A DNA stretch of 25,830 bases from Streptomyces sp. NRRL B-24484 (GTDB lineage: Bacteria; Actinomycetota; Actinomycetes; Streptomycetales; Streptomycetaceae), in assembly GCF_000717715.1 (NCBI RefSeq), contig NZ_JOAI01000068.1, positions 1 to 25,830 on the forward strand, written 5' to 3'. Positions within the stretch are counted from its first letter, which is position 1. Every line of letters begins with the position of its first letter. The translations under genes were made by a program, and so were the position numbers. Shown here piece by piece: positions 15,034 through 23,103 of this stretch. The notes below the pieces were generated by a model, which saw only the letters and a program-made list of their open reading frames with translations, was not told the origin of the DNA and did not search any database.

Positions 15034-15915
15034 ATGGCCTCCACCAACCACGAGCTCGCCGACTTCCTGAAGCGTGCCCGGGCACAGTGCGACCCGGCAC
15101 GGGCCGGCCTGCCGCCCGACGGTCGTGTCCGCCGCGTCCCCGGGCTGCGGCGGGAGGAGGTCGCGGTCCTGGCCGGCGTCTCCGCGGACTACTACGCACG
15201 CCTGGAACAAGGCCGCCGGATCACTCCCTCGGCCGCGGTCGTCGCCGCCATCGGCCAAGCGCTCGACCTCGACGCCGCAGGCCAGGCCCATCTCAACGAC
15301 CTCATCGGCATCAGCACCGCCCCCGTACGGCGACGCGCGCCCAGCGTGCAGCGCCTACGCCCCGGCCTGCACCAACTGCTGGATTCACTGGACGGAACGC
15401 CGGCGCTGATCCTCGGCCGCCGCGCCGACGTCCTGGGCGCGAACCGACTCGCCAAAGCGCTGTTCGCCGACTTCGACGCCATGCCGCCACGCGAGCGCAA
15501 CTACACCCGCTGGCTCTTCCTCGACCACGACGCACGCGCCCTTTTCGCCGACTGGCAGGCGCAGGCGCGCGCCGCGGTCGAGAACCTCCGCCTCGACGTC
15601 GGCCGCGACCCCGGCGACGAGGCCACCCAGTCACTCATCACCGAACTGAGGCAACGCAGCGCCGACTTCGACCACTGGTGGCGGCAGCACCGCGTTCACC
15701 GGCGAACCCACGGCTCCAAGAAACTGCTGCACCCCCTGGTCGGCGAACTCACCGTCGCGTACGAAACCCTCCCCCTACCGGGCGACAGTGAGACCGTCCT
15801 GTTCCTCTACACGACCGAAGCCGCGTCCCCTTCCAGACAGGCCCTCGACCTCCTCGCCTCCTGGACACTCACCCACCCGTCCGCCACCGCGACCGCCGTC
15901 GTGGAACCGGGGTGA
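15034..15915 (+). CDS. XRE-family regulator with MmyB-like ligand-binding domain
   Basis: 293-residue transcription factor. Residues about 8-85 form an XRE helix-turn-helix in the form found in this family: RVPGLRREEVAVLAGVSADY, then YARLEQGR and SAAVVAAIGQALDLD. The remainder (about 105-280) matches the MmyB-like/PAS-type ligand domain, with DSLDGTPALILGRRADVLGAN, the NYTRWLFLD segment, and a HPLVGELTVAYETL strand close to the end. Such proteins in Streptomyces usually control a neighbouring SDR gene and respond to a small hydrophobic ligand, which fits the divergent SDR. It ends 254 bp before the convergent oxidoreductase gene. Confidence 0.9.
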   Translation: MASTNHELADFLKRARAQCDPARAGLPPDGRVRRVPGLRREEVAVLAGVSADYYARLEQGRRITPSAAVVAAIGQALDLDAAGQAHLNDLIGISTAPVRRRAPSVQRLRPGLHQLLDSLDGTPALILGRRADVLGANRLAKALFADFDAMPPRERNYTRWLFLDHDARALFADWQAQARAAVENLRLDVGRDPGDEATQSLITELRQRSADFDHWWRQHRVHRRTHGSKKLLHPLVGELTVAYETLPLPGDSETVLFLYTTEAASPSRQALDLLASWTLTHPSATATAVVEPG

Positions 15916-16112
15916 GGGAGCCGGCAGACCTGCCGGCATCATCCAGGACATGCCGGCCTTCGGCTTCCCGAGCCTCGTCCCCTGAGCGCACACGTGCAAC
16001 GGCGCTCCCGAGCGCGTGGCCAGAGTCGGAGGGGGACGACACCACCCGACCGGGCCGGGGGTGCGGAGACGAGCAGCAGGGACAGCTGCCGCGCATGCGC
16101 CCGCGCGCAGGG

Positions 16113-16146
16113 CGCGGGCACATGCGCGGGCACATGCGCGGACACG
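16113..16146. repeat. Short tandem repeat between convergent genes
   Basis: Two exact copies of CGCGGGCACATG and a partial third (CGCGGACACG) lie in the 253-bp gap between the convergent XRE and oxidoreductase genes. No clear hairpin terminator was identified in this gap. Confidence 0.6.
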
Positions 16147-16168
16147 GCCCGCGGTGGCCGACCGGGCG

Positions 16169-17182
16169 TCAGACCGTGACGTCCACCAGGACCTTGCCGA
16201 CCACGCGACTCTCCACCGCTCGATGCGCGTCGGCGGTACGGTCGAGGGGGAAGCGGAGCAGCGGCAGGCCGTGTTCCTCGCCGACCGGTAGCGCGCCGTC
16301 GCGCGCTGCGGCGGCGACGTCCTCGGCGGCCGCGGCACGTGCCTGCGGACCGGCCGTGTAGAGGATCAGGAACTGGAAGCGTGCGTTGAGCACCATGTTG
16401 TGCAGGACGTCCAGTTCGACCGGTGTGCCGCCGTCGTTGGCATAGGTCGAGATCGTGCCGCGGGTTCGCAGTACGGCGAGGTCCAGGGCGAGGTTCGCGC
16501 CGAGCGCCACCTCGGCGATGATGTCGACACCGTCCGGGGTGATCGTGCGGATCTCGGCGGCAGGGTCGCCCTCGCGGTAGTTGATCACGTGGTGGGCTCC
16601 GGCGGCGGTGGCCAGCCGGGCTTTCTCCGGGTTGCTGATCGTGCTGATCACGGTGGCGCCGGCCCATCGGGCGAGCTGGATCACCGCGTGCCCGACCGCT
16701 CCGGCCCCGCCCGCGGCGAGCACCACCTTCCCGTCGAGGGCCCCGGGGTGCAGCCGGCGCGGTCCGTCCTCGGCGACGGTGAGCGCGCGGTGAGCGGTCA
16801 GCGCGGGGACGCCGAGTGCGGCGCCGACGTCGAAGCCGGCCCCGTCGGGCAGTGGTACCGCCTGTTCGGCGGGCACGACGGTGAACTCGGCGGCGGTGCC
16901 GGTGGGCCGCCCGGCGGCGGCCATGAACAGCCAGACGCGCTGACCGACCCTGCTGTCGTCGACGCCCTCTCCGACGGCGTCGATCGTGCCGGCGCCGTCG
17001 AGGTGCGGGGTGACCTCGGGGAAGCGCTTGGGGTGGCCGATGCCGGAACGTGCCTGCCAGTCGGTCGGGTTGACCCCGGACACGGCGACGCGGACCTCGC
17101 CGGGGCCGGGCTCGGGCAGGTTGCGGTCGACGAACCGGAGAACGTCGGGGCCGCCGTTGTCGCGGTAGATGATGGCTTTCAT
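16169..17182 (-). CDS. Zeta-crystallin-like NADPH:quinone / zinc-type alcohol dehydrogenase family oxidoreductase
   Basis: 337-residue medium-chain dehydrogenase/reductase. It starts MKAIIYRDNGGPDVL and keeps the GroES-like N-terminal half (PGPGEVRVAVSGVNPTDW, PHLDGAGTIDAVGEGV, VGQRVW) and the Rossmann half (AAGGAGAVGHAVIQLA, then VISTISNPEK). The Cys/His ligands of catalytic zinc enzymes are absent, so it belongs with zinc-free quinone reductases that use NADPH. The ATG at 17182 follows AAGGA on the minus strand. It lies 106 bp downstream of the aldo/keto reductase in the same direction and may be part of the TetR-led operon. Confidence 0.88.
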   Translation of the reverse strand: MKAIIYRDNGGPDVLRFVDRNLPEPGPGEVRVAVSGVNPTDWQARSGIGHPKRFPEVTPHLDGAGTIDAVGEGVDDSRVGQRVWLFMAAAGRPTGTAAEFTVVPAEQAVPLPDGAGFDVGAALGVPALTAHRALTVAEDGPRRLHPGALDGKVVLAAGGAGAVGHAVIQLARWAGATVISTISNPEKARLATAAGAHHVINYREGDPAAEIRTITPDGVDIIAEVALGANLALDLAVLRTRGTISTYANDGGTPVELDVLHNMVLNARFQFLILYTAGPQARAAAAEDVAAAARDGALPVGEEHGLPLLRFPLDRTADAHRAVESRVVGKVLVDVTV

Positions 17183-17288
17183 GATCCGTCCTTGGTGCCT
17201 GGTGGAGGGGGGCTTCCCTGAGTGGCCTGGCGCTTCGTCGCGGCGTCCGGCGCGGGGTGTGGTCGCACCCGGGCCGCATCGGTTCCGG

Positions 17289-18182
17289 TCAGCCGATCGG
17301 GACGTCGTTGGAGCGGGACTGGATGCCGTCAAGGGTGTCGAGGGTCTCGGCGTCGAGGGTGATCCCGCCGACCGCGACGTTGGCCTCCAGGTGGGCGGCG
17401 TCGGCGGTGCCGGGGATGAGCAGCACGTTCGGGGCGTGGTGCAGCAGCCAGGCGAGGCCGACCTGGGCGGGTGTGACGCCCAGGGACTCGGCCACGGCGT
17501 GCACCGCCGGCTCGTCGGTCGCCTTGGGCAGGCCGGGGAAGGCCCCGCCGAGCGGGAAGAACGGCACCCAGGCGATGCCCTCGGTCGCACACAGCCGGAG
17601 CATGTCCTCGTCGTCGCGGGAGACGAGGCTGTAGGCGTTCTGGACGCAGACGACGCCGGCCGGCAGGGCGCGGCGCAGGCCGTCGAGAGTGACGCTGCTC
17701 AGGCCGATCGCGCCGATCTTGCCCTCGTCGCGCAGGGCGGTCATCACCGCGAGCTGGTCGTCGAGGTCGACGACCTGGTCTCCCTCGGGGCGCAGCCCCG
17801 GGCCGGTGTCCAGGCGGCGCAGGTTGACGACCGCGAGCCGGTCGACGCCCAGGCTGCGCAGGTTGTCCTCGACGCTGGCGCGCAGTTGCTCGGGGCGCTG
17901 GGCCAGACGCAGTGGTGGGTGCCCGCCGGGGTTGGGGTCGGCCCCCACCTTGGTGACGACCAGGACGTCGTCCCCGGGGCGCAGTGCCTCGCGGATCACG
18001 CTGTTGGCGAATCCGGCGCCGTAGAACTCGGCGGTGTCCACGTGGTCGACGCCCAGTTCGACGGCGCGGCGCAGTAGCGCGAGGGCCTCGGCGGGGCGGT
18101 CGTGCAGGCGCTCGAGCTGCAGTGCGCCGTAGCCGGTGCGGAGGACGGTGCGGGCTCCTAACGAAGCGGTCGGGGTGGTCAC
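17289..18182 (-). CDS. Aldo/keto reductase
   Basis: 297-residue NADPH-dependent TIM-barrel reductase. The catalytic positions are visible: Asp49 and Tyr54 in DTAEFYGAG, and Lys78 in VVTKVG. The strand that carries the fourth residue (normally His) reads VVNLRRLD, with Asn, as in the pyridoxal-reductase-like actinobacterial AKRs. Later motifs IGAIGLSSVT, VQNAYSL and VLLIPGTADAAHLEANV fit cofactor binding. It starts with GTG at 18182, which overlaps the stop of the TetR gene (GTGA), so it is translationally coupled to that regulator and almost certainly controlled by it. Confidence 0.9.
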   Translation of the reverse strand: MTTPTASLGARTVLRTGYGALQLERLHDRPAEALALLRRAVELGVDHVDTAEFYGAGFANSVIREALRPGDDVLVVTKVGADPNPGGHPPLRLAQRPEQLRASVEDNLRSLGVDRLAVVNLRRLDTGPGLRPEGDQVVDLDDQLAVMTALRDEGKIGAIGLSSVTLDGLRRALPAGVVCVQNAYSLVSRDDEDMLRLCATEGIAWVPFFPLGGAFPGLPKATDEPAVHAVAESLGVTPAQVGLAWLLHHAPNVLLIPGTADAAHLEANVAVGGITLDAETLDTLDGIQSRSNDVPIG

Positions 18183-18763
18183 GGCGCGGTCTCCTCGGTC
18201 GGTGTGCGCAAGGCGGTGTAGAGCAGTTCGGCCTGGTAGAGCGCCATGACCCGGTGGGCGATCGGGGCGGCGAGCTCCCGGGCGTCGGCCGGCTCGTGGT
18301 GCCCGACCTTGACGAGCCAGGCCGTGACGCAGTCGTGCAGCATCGCGCGCATCCGGCCGGTCGCGTCGACGACGATGTCGCGGACGGCCGGGTCGGTGGT
18401 CGCCTCCCCCCAGGTCTGCACGCCGACCCGGGCCTCGGCGGGGTCGATCGCGGCGATCAGCCGGGCGAGCAGCTCGTCGGGGCCGGGCGGGACGTCGGCC
18501 GCGGCGTAGCCGCCGATGGCGCCGGAGCGCTTGTCGAGCATCTCGCGGGCGGCGGCCCTGACCAGGTCGGCCTTGTTGCGGTAGTGCGCGTAGATCGAGC
18601 CGGCCGACAGGCCGGACTCGGCGGTGATGTCGGCGATCGAGGTCCGCTCCAGACCGTTGCGACTGAAACAGCGCACGGCAGCTTCGGCGATCTGGGTACG
18701 CCGGAGTTCCTTTCGCGCGTCGGTGAGTCTGGGCACCACACCCCCCACAAAAAGAATGGCCAT
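18179..18763 (-). CDS. TetR-family transcriptional regulator
   Basis: Repressor of 194 residues from the ATG at 18763 (186 from GTG at 18739, which lies just behind a GGGGGG run). The HTH is typical: RRTQIAEAAVRCFSRNGLER, TSIADITAESGLSAGSIYAH and YRNKADL. The C-terminal ligand domain has GVQTWGEATTDPAVRDIVVD and ends in TALRTPTEE. Because the ATG lies inside a palindromic operator, the downstream GTG may be the true start, or the transcript may be leaderless. It precedes and overlaps an aldo/keto reductase gene, with a quinone-type oxidoreductase next, suggesting control of the response to a reactive electrophile or quinone. That is inference. Confidence 0.9.
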   Translation of the reverse strand: MAILFVGGVVPRLTDARKELRRTQIAEAAVRCFSRNGLERTSIADITAESGLSAGSIYAHYRNKADLVRAAAREMLDKRSGAIGGYAAADVPPGPDELLARLIAAIDPAEARVGVQTWGEATTDPAVRDIVVDATGRMRAMLHDCVTAWLVKVGHHEPADARELAAPIAHRVMALYQAELLYTALRTPTEETAP

Positions 18764-18803
18764 TCTGCTTGCTAGGACCCTAGCAGAATCACTGTTCTTT
18801 TTA
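18747..18803. promoter_or_regulatory. Twin palindromic operator at the TetR gene start
   Basis: AGAATGGCCATTCT at 18753-18766 is a perfect 14-bp palindrome. A second, imperfect copy, AGAATCACTGTTCT, is at 18785-18798. Their centres are 32 bp apart, about three helical turns. Between them, GCTAGG-AC-CCTAGC (18771-18784) is another inverted repeat, and outer AAAAAG/CTTTTT arms extend the dyad over about 55 bp. The consensus AGAAT-N4-RTTCT has TetR-operator size. The first copy covers the regulator's start codon, as expected for autorepression. Confidence 0.7.
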
Positions 18804-18805
18804 CG

Positions 18806-19270
18806 AGGGGCGCACACCATCGCGACCAGGCCCTGGACGAGGAGAGAGCCCCCAGGCCCGGGCAGACGCGACCTCCCGGCGCCCGCGCTGCGAGCAACCC
18901 GTCGCCGCCGCCGCGCTGCCGGCCGCCCCGGAAGCCGCCCCGCCCGCCACCGGCCGCCCGCCCGACCCTTCCGCACCGCGGAGCGCGCCATGACCTCACC
19001 CACCGTCAACCTCGAAGCCCGACGGCCTCCGACGGTTTCCAGGGTCGACGGTGCCGGAAGACGACCGACGGGGAGGTGGTGCGGTACGTCCGGCTGGAGG
19101 ACTCCACCGGTTTCCCACGGGCCGGGCACGCCACCTTGCACCGGCCCGCCCCGGGCGCTCCACGCCCCCGCCCCAAGACCTTCGCAACGGAACCGCGGCA
19201 CGCGGGCTCGACCGTCAGGGCGAGGTTGCGGCCGCAATGTCGATCCGACCCGAGATCGACTATGGAATCA
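18806..19270. other. Intergenic, no convincing gene
   Basis: About 460 bp between the TetR and GntR genes. A plus-strand piece near 19065-19150 (EVVRYVRLEDSTGFPRAGHA) has protein-like composition but no start, domain or family that I recognise, and the frame soon degenerates. It may be a relic. The last part becomes AT-rich and leads into the GntR promoter. Confidence 0.45.
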
Positions 19271-19301
19271 ATAATCGATTATCGATCTGATCGTCTATCA
19301 T
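19271..19301 (+). promoter_or_regulatory. GntR promoter with ATAATCGATTAT palindrome
   Basis: A conspicuously AT-rich island. ATAATCGATTAT at 19271-19282 is a perfect 12-bp palindrome and TATCAT at 19296-19301 is a possible -10 hexamer. It would place the transcript start at about 19308, where a GTG in the GntR frame begins, so leaderless translation is possible. The palindrome would lie around -35, suiting autoregulation. Confidence 0.5.
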
Positions 19302-20012
19302 GTGATCGTGAATCAGACGAACCACGACTCGCCCCCGGCGGGGAAGCAGATGCTCTCCGAGCAGGTCTACACACGCCTGCGGGATGCGATCATGCGCGGG
19401 GACCACGCCCCCGGTGACGCCCTCAAACCCCAGGAGCTCGCCAAGGACCAGAACGTGAGCCTGGCCGTCGTGCGTGAGGCACTCGTGCGGGTGGTCGGCG
19501 AGGGCCTCGCCGACCGGCTGCCCAACCGCGGCTTCGCTGTCCCGGCCTTCTCCGACCGTCGCTGGCAGGAGATCACGGAGGCGCGCCGGACCGTCGAACC
19601 GGTCATGCTGCGCATGTCCGTCGAACGCGGCGACGTCGACTGGGAGGCCCGCGTACGAGCCGCCCACCACCGTCTGGCCCGCACCCCGGCGTACGGACCG
19701 GAGGAGGGCAGGCACTACAGCAGCGCGTGGGCCGAAGCCCATCGCCTCTTCCACCGCACCCTGCTGGAGGGGTGCGGCAACCTCGTCCTGCTGGAGACCT
19801 TCGACCGGATGTGGACCGCGAGCGAGCTGGCCCGCCGCTGGTCGGCGCACCGCAACCCGGACCGGGACGGCCTCCTGGAACACCGCCGTCTGGAGGAGGC
19901 GGCCCTCGCCCGTGACGCCGACACCGCAGCCGAGGTCCTGACCCGGCACCTCACCCGGACGGCGGCCGGACTGACCGACCGCCCCCACCACCAACCCGCG
20001 AACGAGGCCTGA
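19302..20012 (+). CDS. GntR/FadR-type (FCD) transcriptional regulator
   Basis: 236-residue regulator. Winged-helix DNA-binding domain: MLSEQVYTRLRDAIMRGDHA, PGDALKPQELAKDQNVSLAV and VREALVRVVGEGLADRLPNR. The helical FCD ligand domain follows, with EITEARRTVEPVMLRMSVERG, and metal-ligand type residues in FHRTLLEG and the closing HRRLEEAALARDADTAAEVL/RHL. The start is uncertain: GTG at 19302 or 19308 (leaderless), or ATG at 19350, which follows GGGGAAG and sits directly at the HTH. It is followed after 58 bp by the SCO6745-like gene in the same direction, a possible target. Confidence 0.9.
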   Translation: MIVNQTNHDSPPAGKQMLSEQVYTRLRDAIMRGDHAPGDALKPQELAKDQNVSLAVVREALVRVVGEGLADRLPNRGFAVPAFSDRRWQEITEARRTVEPVMLRMSVERGDVDWEARVRAAHHRLARTPAYGPEEGRHYSSAWAEAHRLFHRTLLEGCGNLVLLETFDRMWTASELARRWSAHRNPDRDGLLEHRRLEEAALARDADTAAEVLTRHLTRTAAGLTDRPHHQPANEA

Positions 20013-20070
20013 TGCGCCTCGCCCACCCGGCCGCACGACCAAGCCTGATCACCGACATCGGAGCAACGGC

Positions 20071-20934
20071 ATGACTTCCCCCGAGGCGGGCACGGGCCGC
20101 CGCTGCCACAACGCCGTCAGCCCCCTGCACGCATCCGTGTACTTCGCACCGGAGGCGGAGGACGAACTCACGGCACTGGGGCTGGAGCGCGGAGCCATGG
20201 TCTACCTCGCGAGCCGCGCGGCACCGCTCGGGGCCGTCGGCGCGGGCACCGTCACAGCGACTTTCTACAACTTCAACCACGAGCACGTGCAGCGGCACAT
20301 CCCCGCGGCCTGGACCGTCACCACGCCGGAGGACGTACTCACGGCACGGCTGCGCGGCGCGGACCGAACGCTGCGGCGGCTGCTCGGGAAGCAGTCGCTC
20401 ACGTCCACGGAAATGATCGAGGCGGCCGAACTGGCGATGCACGCCACCGAAGCCTGCCGCCGAGAGGCGCGGCCGCTCTACGCCGCCAACGCCGGCCTTC
20501 CCGTACCCGAAGAACCGCACCTGGCCCTGTGGCACGCCGCGACCCTGCTCCGCGAACACCGGGGCGACGGTCACCTCGCCGCCCTGGCGATCGCCGGCCT
20601 GTCCGGCATCGAGGCGCTGGTCCTGCACAACGCCACCGGCGCCGGGCCGACGTCGGCCCTGTTCATGCGGACCAGAGGGTGGACCGCGCAGCAGTGGAAC
20701 GCTGTCCGCGAGGATCTGCGCGAGCGGGGCCTGCTGGACGCAGCAGGCAACCTCACGCAGGCGGGCTCGACCCTGCGCGAGGAGACCGAGGTACTCACCG
20801 ACCGCCTCGACGCCGCCCCGTACGACCACCTCGGCCCGGCCGCCACCGCACGCCTCACCGAACTGGCGGGCGGATTCTCCAGAACCCTCAGAGCAGCGGG
20901 CGCCTTCCCCGCGGTGCACTTCGGCAGGGGCTGA
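20071..20934 (+). CDS. SCO6745-family protein
   Basis: 287-residue soluble protein of the family named after S. coelicolor SCO6745. Characteristic stretches are VSPLHASVYFAPEAEDELTA, ASRAAPLGAVGAGTVTATFY, LPVPEEPHLALWHAATLLRE, the invariant HRGDGHLAALAIAGLSGIEA, and RGWTAQQWNAVREDLRERGL followed by a winged-helix-like C-terminal part. The biochemical function is unknown. GGAG at 20059-20062 precedes the ATG at a normal distance. It is likely co-transcribed with the GntR regulator upstream. Confidence 0.85.
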   Translation: MTSPEAGTGRRCHNAVSPLHASVYFAPEAEDELTALGLERGAMVYLASRAAPLGAVGAGTVTATFYNFNHEHVQRHIPAAWTVTTPEDVLTARLRGADRTLRRLLGKQSLTSTEMIEAAELAMHATEACRREARPLYAANAGLPVPEEPHLALWHAATLLREHRGDGHLAALAIAGLSGIEALVLHNATGAGPTSALFMRTRGWTAQQWNAVREDLRERGLLDAAGNLTQAGSTLREETEVLTDRLDAAPYDHLGPAATARLTELAGGFSRTLRAAGAFPAVHFGRG

Positions 20935-21327
20935 CGACAGGGCCGCGAGCCCGGCGCCCTCGAAGAGCTCCGGCCAGAGGTCATGCAGCCGCGGCCGCTT
21001 CACCTGCGGTGCTGCCGGACACGGTGGCCGTGTCGCTCCGGATTCCCGGCCATGGGAGAAATCCGCGGAATCACCCGTCGATCGGCGCTCAAGGACGTCC
21101 CGCCGCCGGCCTCGCTGCGACACCGGGCGGAATCCTGGCCGGAAGGACGGCGGCACCGACGTCCTTCCCCGTCCACGGCGACGCGGACCGCGGTATCCGT
21201 GATCCGCGCAGCGGGCGGCGCGCATGCCATGGCGCAGGCGCGGCAGGCGCCGAGGGCATCGGCGGCTACCGAGTCGACCAGGATGGGTTGGGTCACGTGC
21301 CCGGTGCCGCCCTGCCCCGGGAAACGC
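20935..21327. other. Intergenic, no recognisable gene
   Basis: About 390 bp between the SCO6745-like gene and the tRNA terminator. Open frames on both strands give Arg/Pro-rich, unconvincing translations. A minus-strand frame from about 21297 (TQPILVDSVAADALGACRAC) is briefly protein-like but was not identified. No terminator or RNA gene was seen apart from the hairpin listed separately. Confidence 0.4.
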
Positions 21328-21360
21328 GTCCGGCCCGGCACCTGGGGTGCCGGGCCGGAC
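21328..21360 (-). terminator. Perfect 15-bp hairpin downstream of tRNA-fMet
   Basis: GTCCGGCCCGGCACC (21328-21342), loop TGG, GGTGCCGGGCCGGAC (21346-21360): a perfect 15-bp inverted repeat starting 4 bp past the tRNA 3' end. There is no U-run, which is usual for actinobacterial terminators. Confidence 0.85.
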
Positions 21361-21364
21361 GGGT

Positions 21365-21441
21365 TGGTAGCGGGGACAGGATTTGAACCTGCGACCTCTG
21401 GGTTATGAGCCCAGCGAGCTACCGAGCTGCTCCACCCCGCG
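21365..21441 (-). tRNA. tRNA-fMet(CAT), initiator
   Basis: 77-nt tRNA on the minus strand with encoded CCA. The anticodon loop CTCATAA is closed by a stem with three consecutive G:C pairs (GGG/CCC), the hallmark of initiator tRNA. The acceptor begins CGCGGGG and ends CCCCGCTA-CCA, giving a C1-U72 mismatch with the remaining six pairs perfect, again as for initiators. The T arm (GCAGGTTCAAATCCTGT) and D arm (GGAGCAGCTCGGTAGCTC) are canonical. Confidence 0.96.
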
Positions 21442-21611
21442 CCGGTAGGCACGACTGTACGGCACCACACCTGAGCATGGGAAATGCATTCCGGGCAGCC
21501 CTGCAGGTCCGCACCGCCACGCCTCCCTCCGGCTGACTGGTGAACACGGGCTCCAGGCCGTAGCCGAGCCACACATCAGGCGGTTGCCTCCGTGTTCCCC
21601 GCTCCCGGCGG

Positions 21612-22250
21612 CTACGAGGAGACCGCTGGGGCCCCATCTTCAGGACCGCTGCGGCGGCTTCGGCCGCAGCCATGCTGCTGGTCGTGGGCGCGCCCGCCGC
21701 ACCAGCGGCTGAGGACCGGCACACGCGCCGCAGCACGGACGGCTGCTCTGCCTGGTCCTGGCACAACGACTGGGCATGGAAGGCCTCGACCGGCGTGGCG
21801 TCCGCGCCAGTGACCAGCAGGTAGCTGCGGCTGCTGTACCCGCCGTGGTCCGTGGGGCGGGGAACGGCCAGCAGGTGCGCGGCGGGCGTGAGTTCGCACG
21901 TCGCGCTGCCGTCCGGCTGCCCTGCCCAGTTGGCGGCCTTGGTCAGGCTGCCCTGGCCGCAGTCGAGCCGCCCCGCGCCGGCGGCCGCGCGGTGCGCCGA
22001 GTCGATGCGCAGGTCGGCGGCCAACTGCTCGGGCGAGGGCGCCGGAACCGGCTTGCAGCCTGCGCCGTGCTGCTCGGATCGGAGGCGCCTGCGCAGCGGG
22101 GCGAGGGCCTTGTAGGTGTGGTGGCCGGTGAGGACGGCGGCGAGGGCGCCGGCCACGGGGGCGAGGGTGATGCGGGATCAGGCGCATCTGCCACCACGGG
22201 TCGTCCGGCTTCTCCTTGCGTGCCCGGCGCACTTCCCGGGGGCTGGGCAC
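21612..22250 (-). pseudogene. Frameshifted hypothetical protein, probably membrane-anchored
   Basis: A minus-strand reading begins near 22250 (PSPREVRRARKEKPDDPWWQ, then MRLIP). It becomes incoherent at about 22175, while another frame opens exactly there with ITLAPVAGALAAVLTGHHTY, then CKPVPAPSPEQLAADLRIDS, CGQGSLTKAANWAGQPDGSA and YSSRSYLLVTGADATPVEAF. A single added base near 22172-22180 would join them. The joined protein would have a basic N-terminus, one membrane helix and a Cys-containing outer domain. The second frame runs on to 21419, inside the tRNA gene, so the true C-terminus is unclear and another shift is likely. No family was recognised. The end given is approximate. Confidence 0.45.
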
Positions 22251-22376
22251 GGGCAGGATGAGCGGGAGCTTGCCGCTGTTCTTGCGGTCGGCTTCGCAGG
22301 AGGGGAACTCCAGGGCCTCGGGAGGGGCTTCCTTGTCCGTTCCAGGTCGGAGCCGGGCCGCCCGCCGAGGGGGCCC

Positions 22377-22598
22377 TTACAGGTGCAGCAGGGCCAGCGG
22401 GCGGCGCGGGCGGCGCGCGATGGTGATCGGCCGCTCCGCGTCGGCCTCGATGAACGCCACCGCCCGCCGCAGCGCGCGGGAGCCCGTCTCACCGGGTCCG
22501 GGCTCGTGGGCGTGGACCATCGTCGTGTTCGGGAACGTGGCCGGCGCGGCGGCGGCCAGCATGTCCAGCACCACCTCGCGCACCAGCGGTTCCGCTAG
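22377..22598 (-). pseudogene. AraC-family regulator remnant
   Basis: Minus-strand peptide EPLVREVVLDMLAAAAPATF, then PNTTMVHAHEPGPGE and ALRRAVAFIEADAERPITIA. This is the junction before and into the first helix of the C-terminal AraC-type DNA-binding domain (compare ...LRRAVAFIEAHAD.PVTLADIA). The following helix-turn-helix is replaced by RRPRRPLALLHL and a stop, and the N-terminal sensor domain is missing. It is a truncated, non-functional fragment. Confidence 0.65.
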
Positions 22599-22891
22599 GA
22601 GGTCACGACGTTGAACGCCTCGTAGATCTTGGGCTCTGCCTCGGGCATTCCGGCGTCCCGCATCAGCGGTGCGAGCTTCTCCGCGAATCGCTGGAACGCC
22701 TCCTTGGACTCCCAGACGTCCGTGACATGCCAGCCGTTCGGGCTGGGTCCGGCGCAGTGGGAGATCAGGCCGGGCGCCGGCCAGTCCGAGCTCGACTTCA
22801 CGCCGCCGCGGCCCCCGGTCATTTTGTTGGTGACTTCCTCGTACTGGGCTTGGGTACCGCCGGGGATGTCGAACACGATGATGACGGCCAT
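22595..22891 (-). CDS. Small antibiotic-biosynthesis-monooxygenase-fold (dimeric alpha/beta barrel) protein
   Basis: 98-residue soluble protein: AVIIVFDIPGGTQAQYEEVT as the first strand and helix, a GLISHCAGPSPNGWHVTDVW segment and SKEAFQRFAEKLAPLMRDAG as the second helix. This beta-alpha-beta-beta-alpha pattern with a VTDVWESKEAFQRF signature is typical of ABM/EthD-like dimeric ferredoxin-fold proteins, which include monooxygenases and small-molecule-binding proteins. The substrate cannot be told. The ATG at 22891 follows GCGAGG. It appears to be a single-gene unit. Confidence 0.8.
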   Translation of the reverse strand: MAVIIVFDIPGGTQAQYEEVTNKMTGGRGGVKSSSDWPAPGLISHCAGPSPNGWHVTDVWESKEAFQRFAEKLAPLMRDAGMPEAEPKIYEAFNVVTS

Positions 22892-23103
22892 GCTGGACCT
22901 CGCTTTCAATCGACTACCGCTGGCCGGTCCCAGCTGACCAGTCCAGCCCGATGGCAGCACGAGGAGTGCGGCCATCCGGGTCCGCAGCCCGGCTCACGAT
23001 CTGACGCACCGAACAGCCTCGCGAAGGTCTCTGTCAGCTCCTCTTGCGCCGTCGTCCTGGTTCGCGGGGACGGCCCGGGGCAGAGGGGCAGCGCCAGGGG
23101 TGG

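Noticed and set aside
16113..16146. CRISPR-like short repeat
   Set aside because: Only 12-bp units in direct tandem without spacers; no cas genes nearby.
18624..19274. 216-codon plus-strand frame divergent from the TetR gene
   Set aside because: It begins inside the TetR gene on the opposite strand, is Arg/Pro-rich and has no ribosome-binding site or domain.
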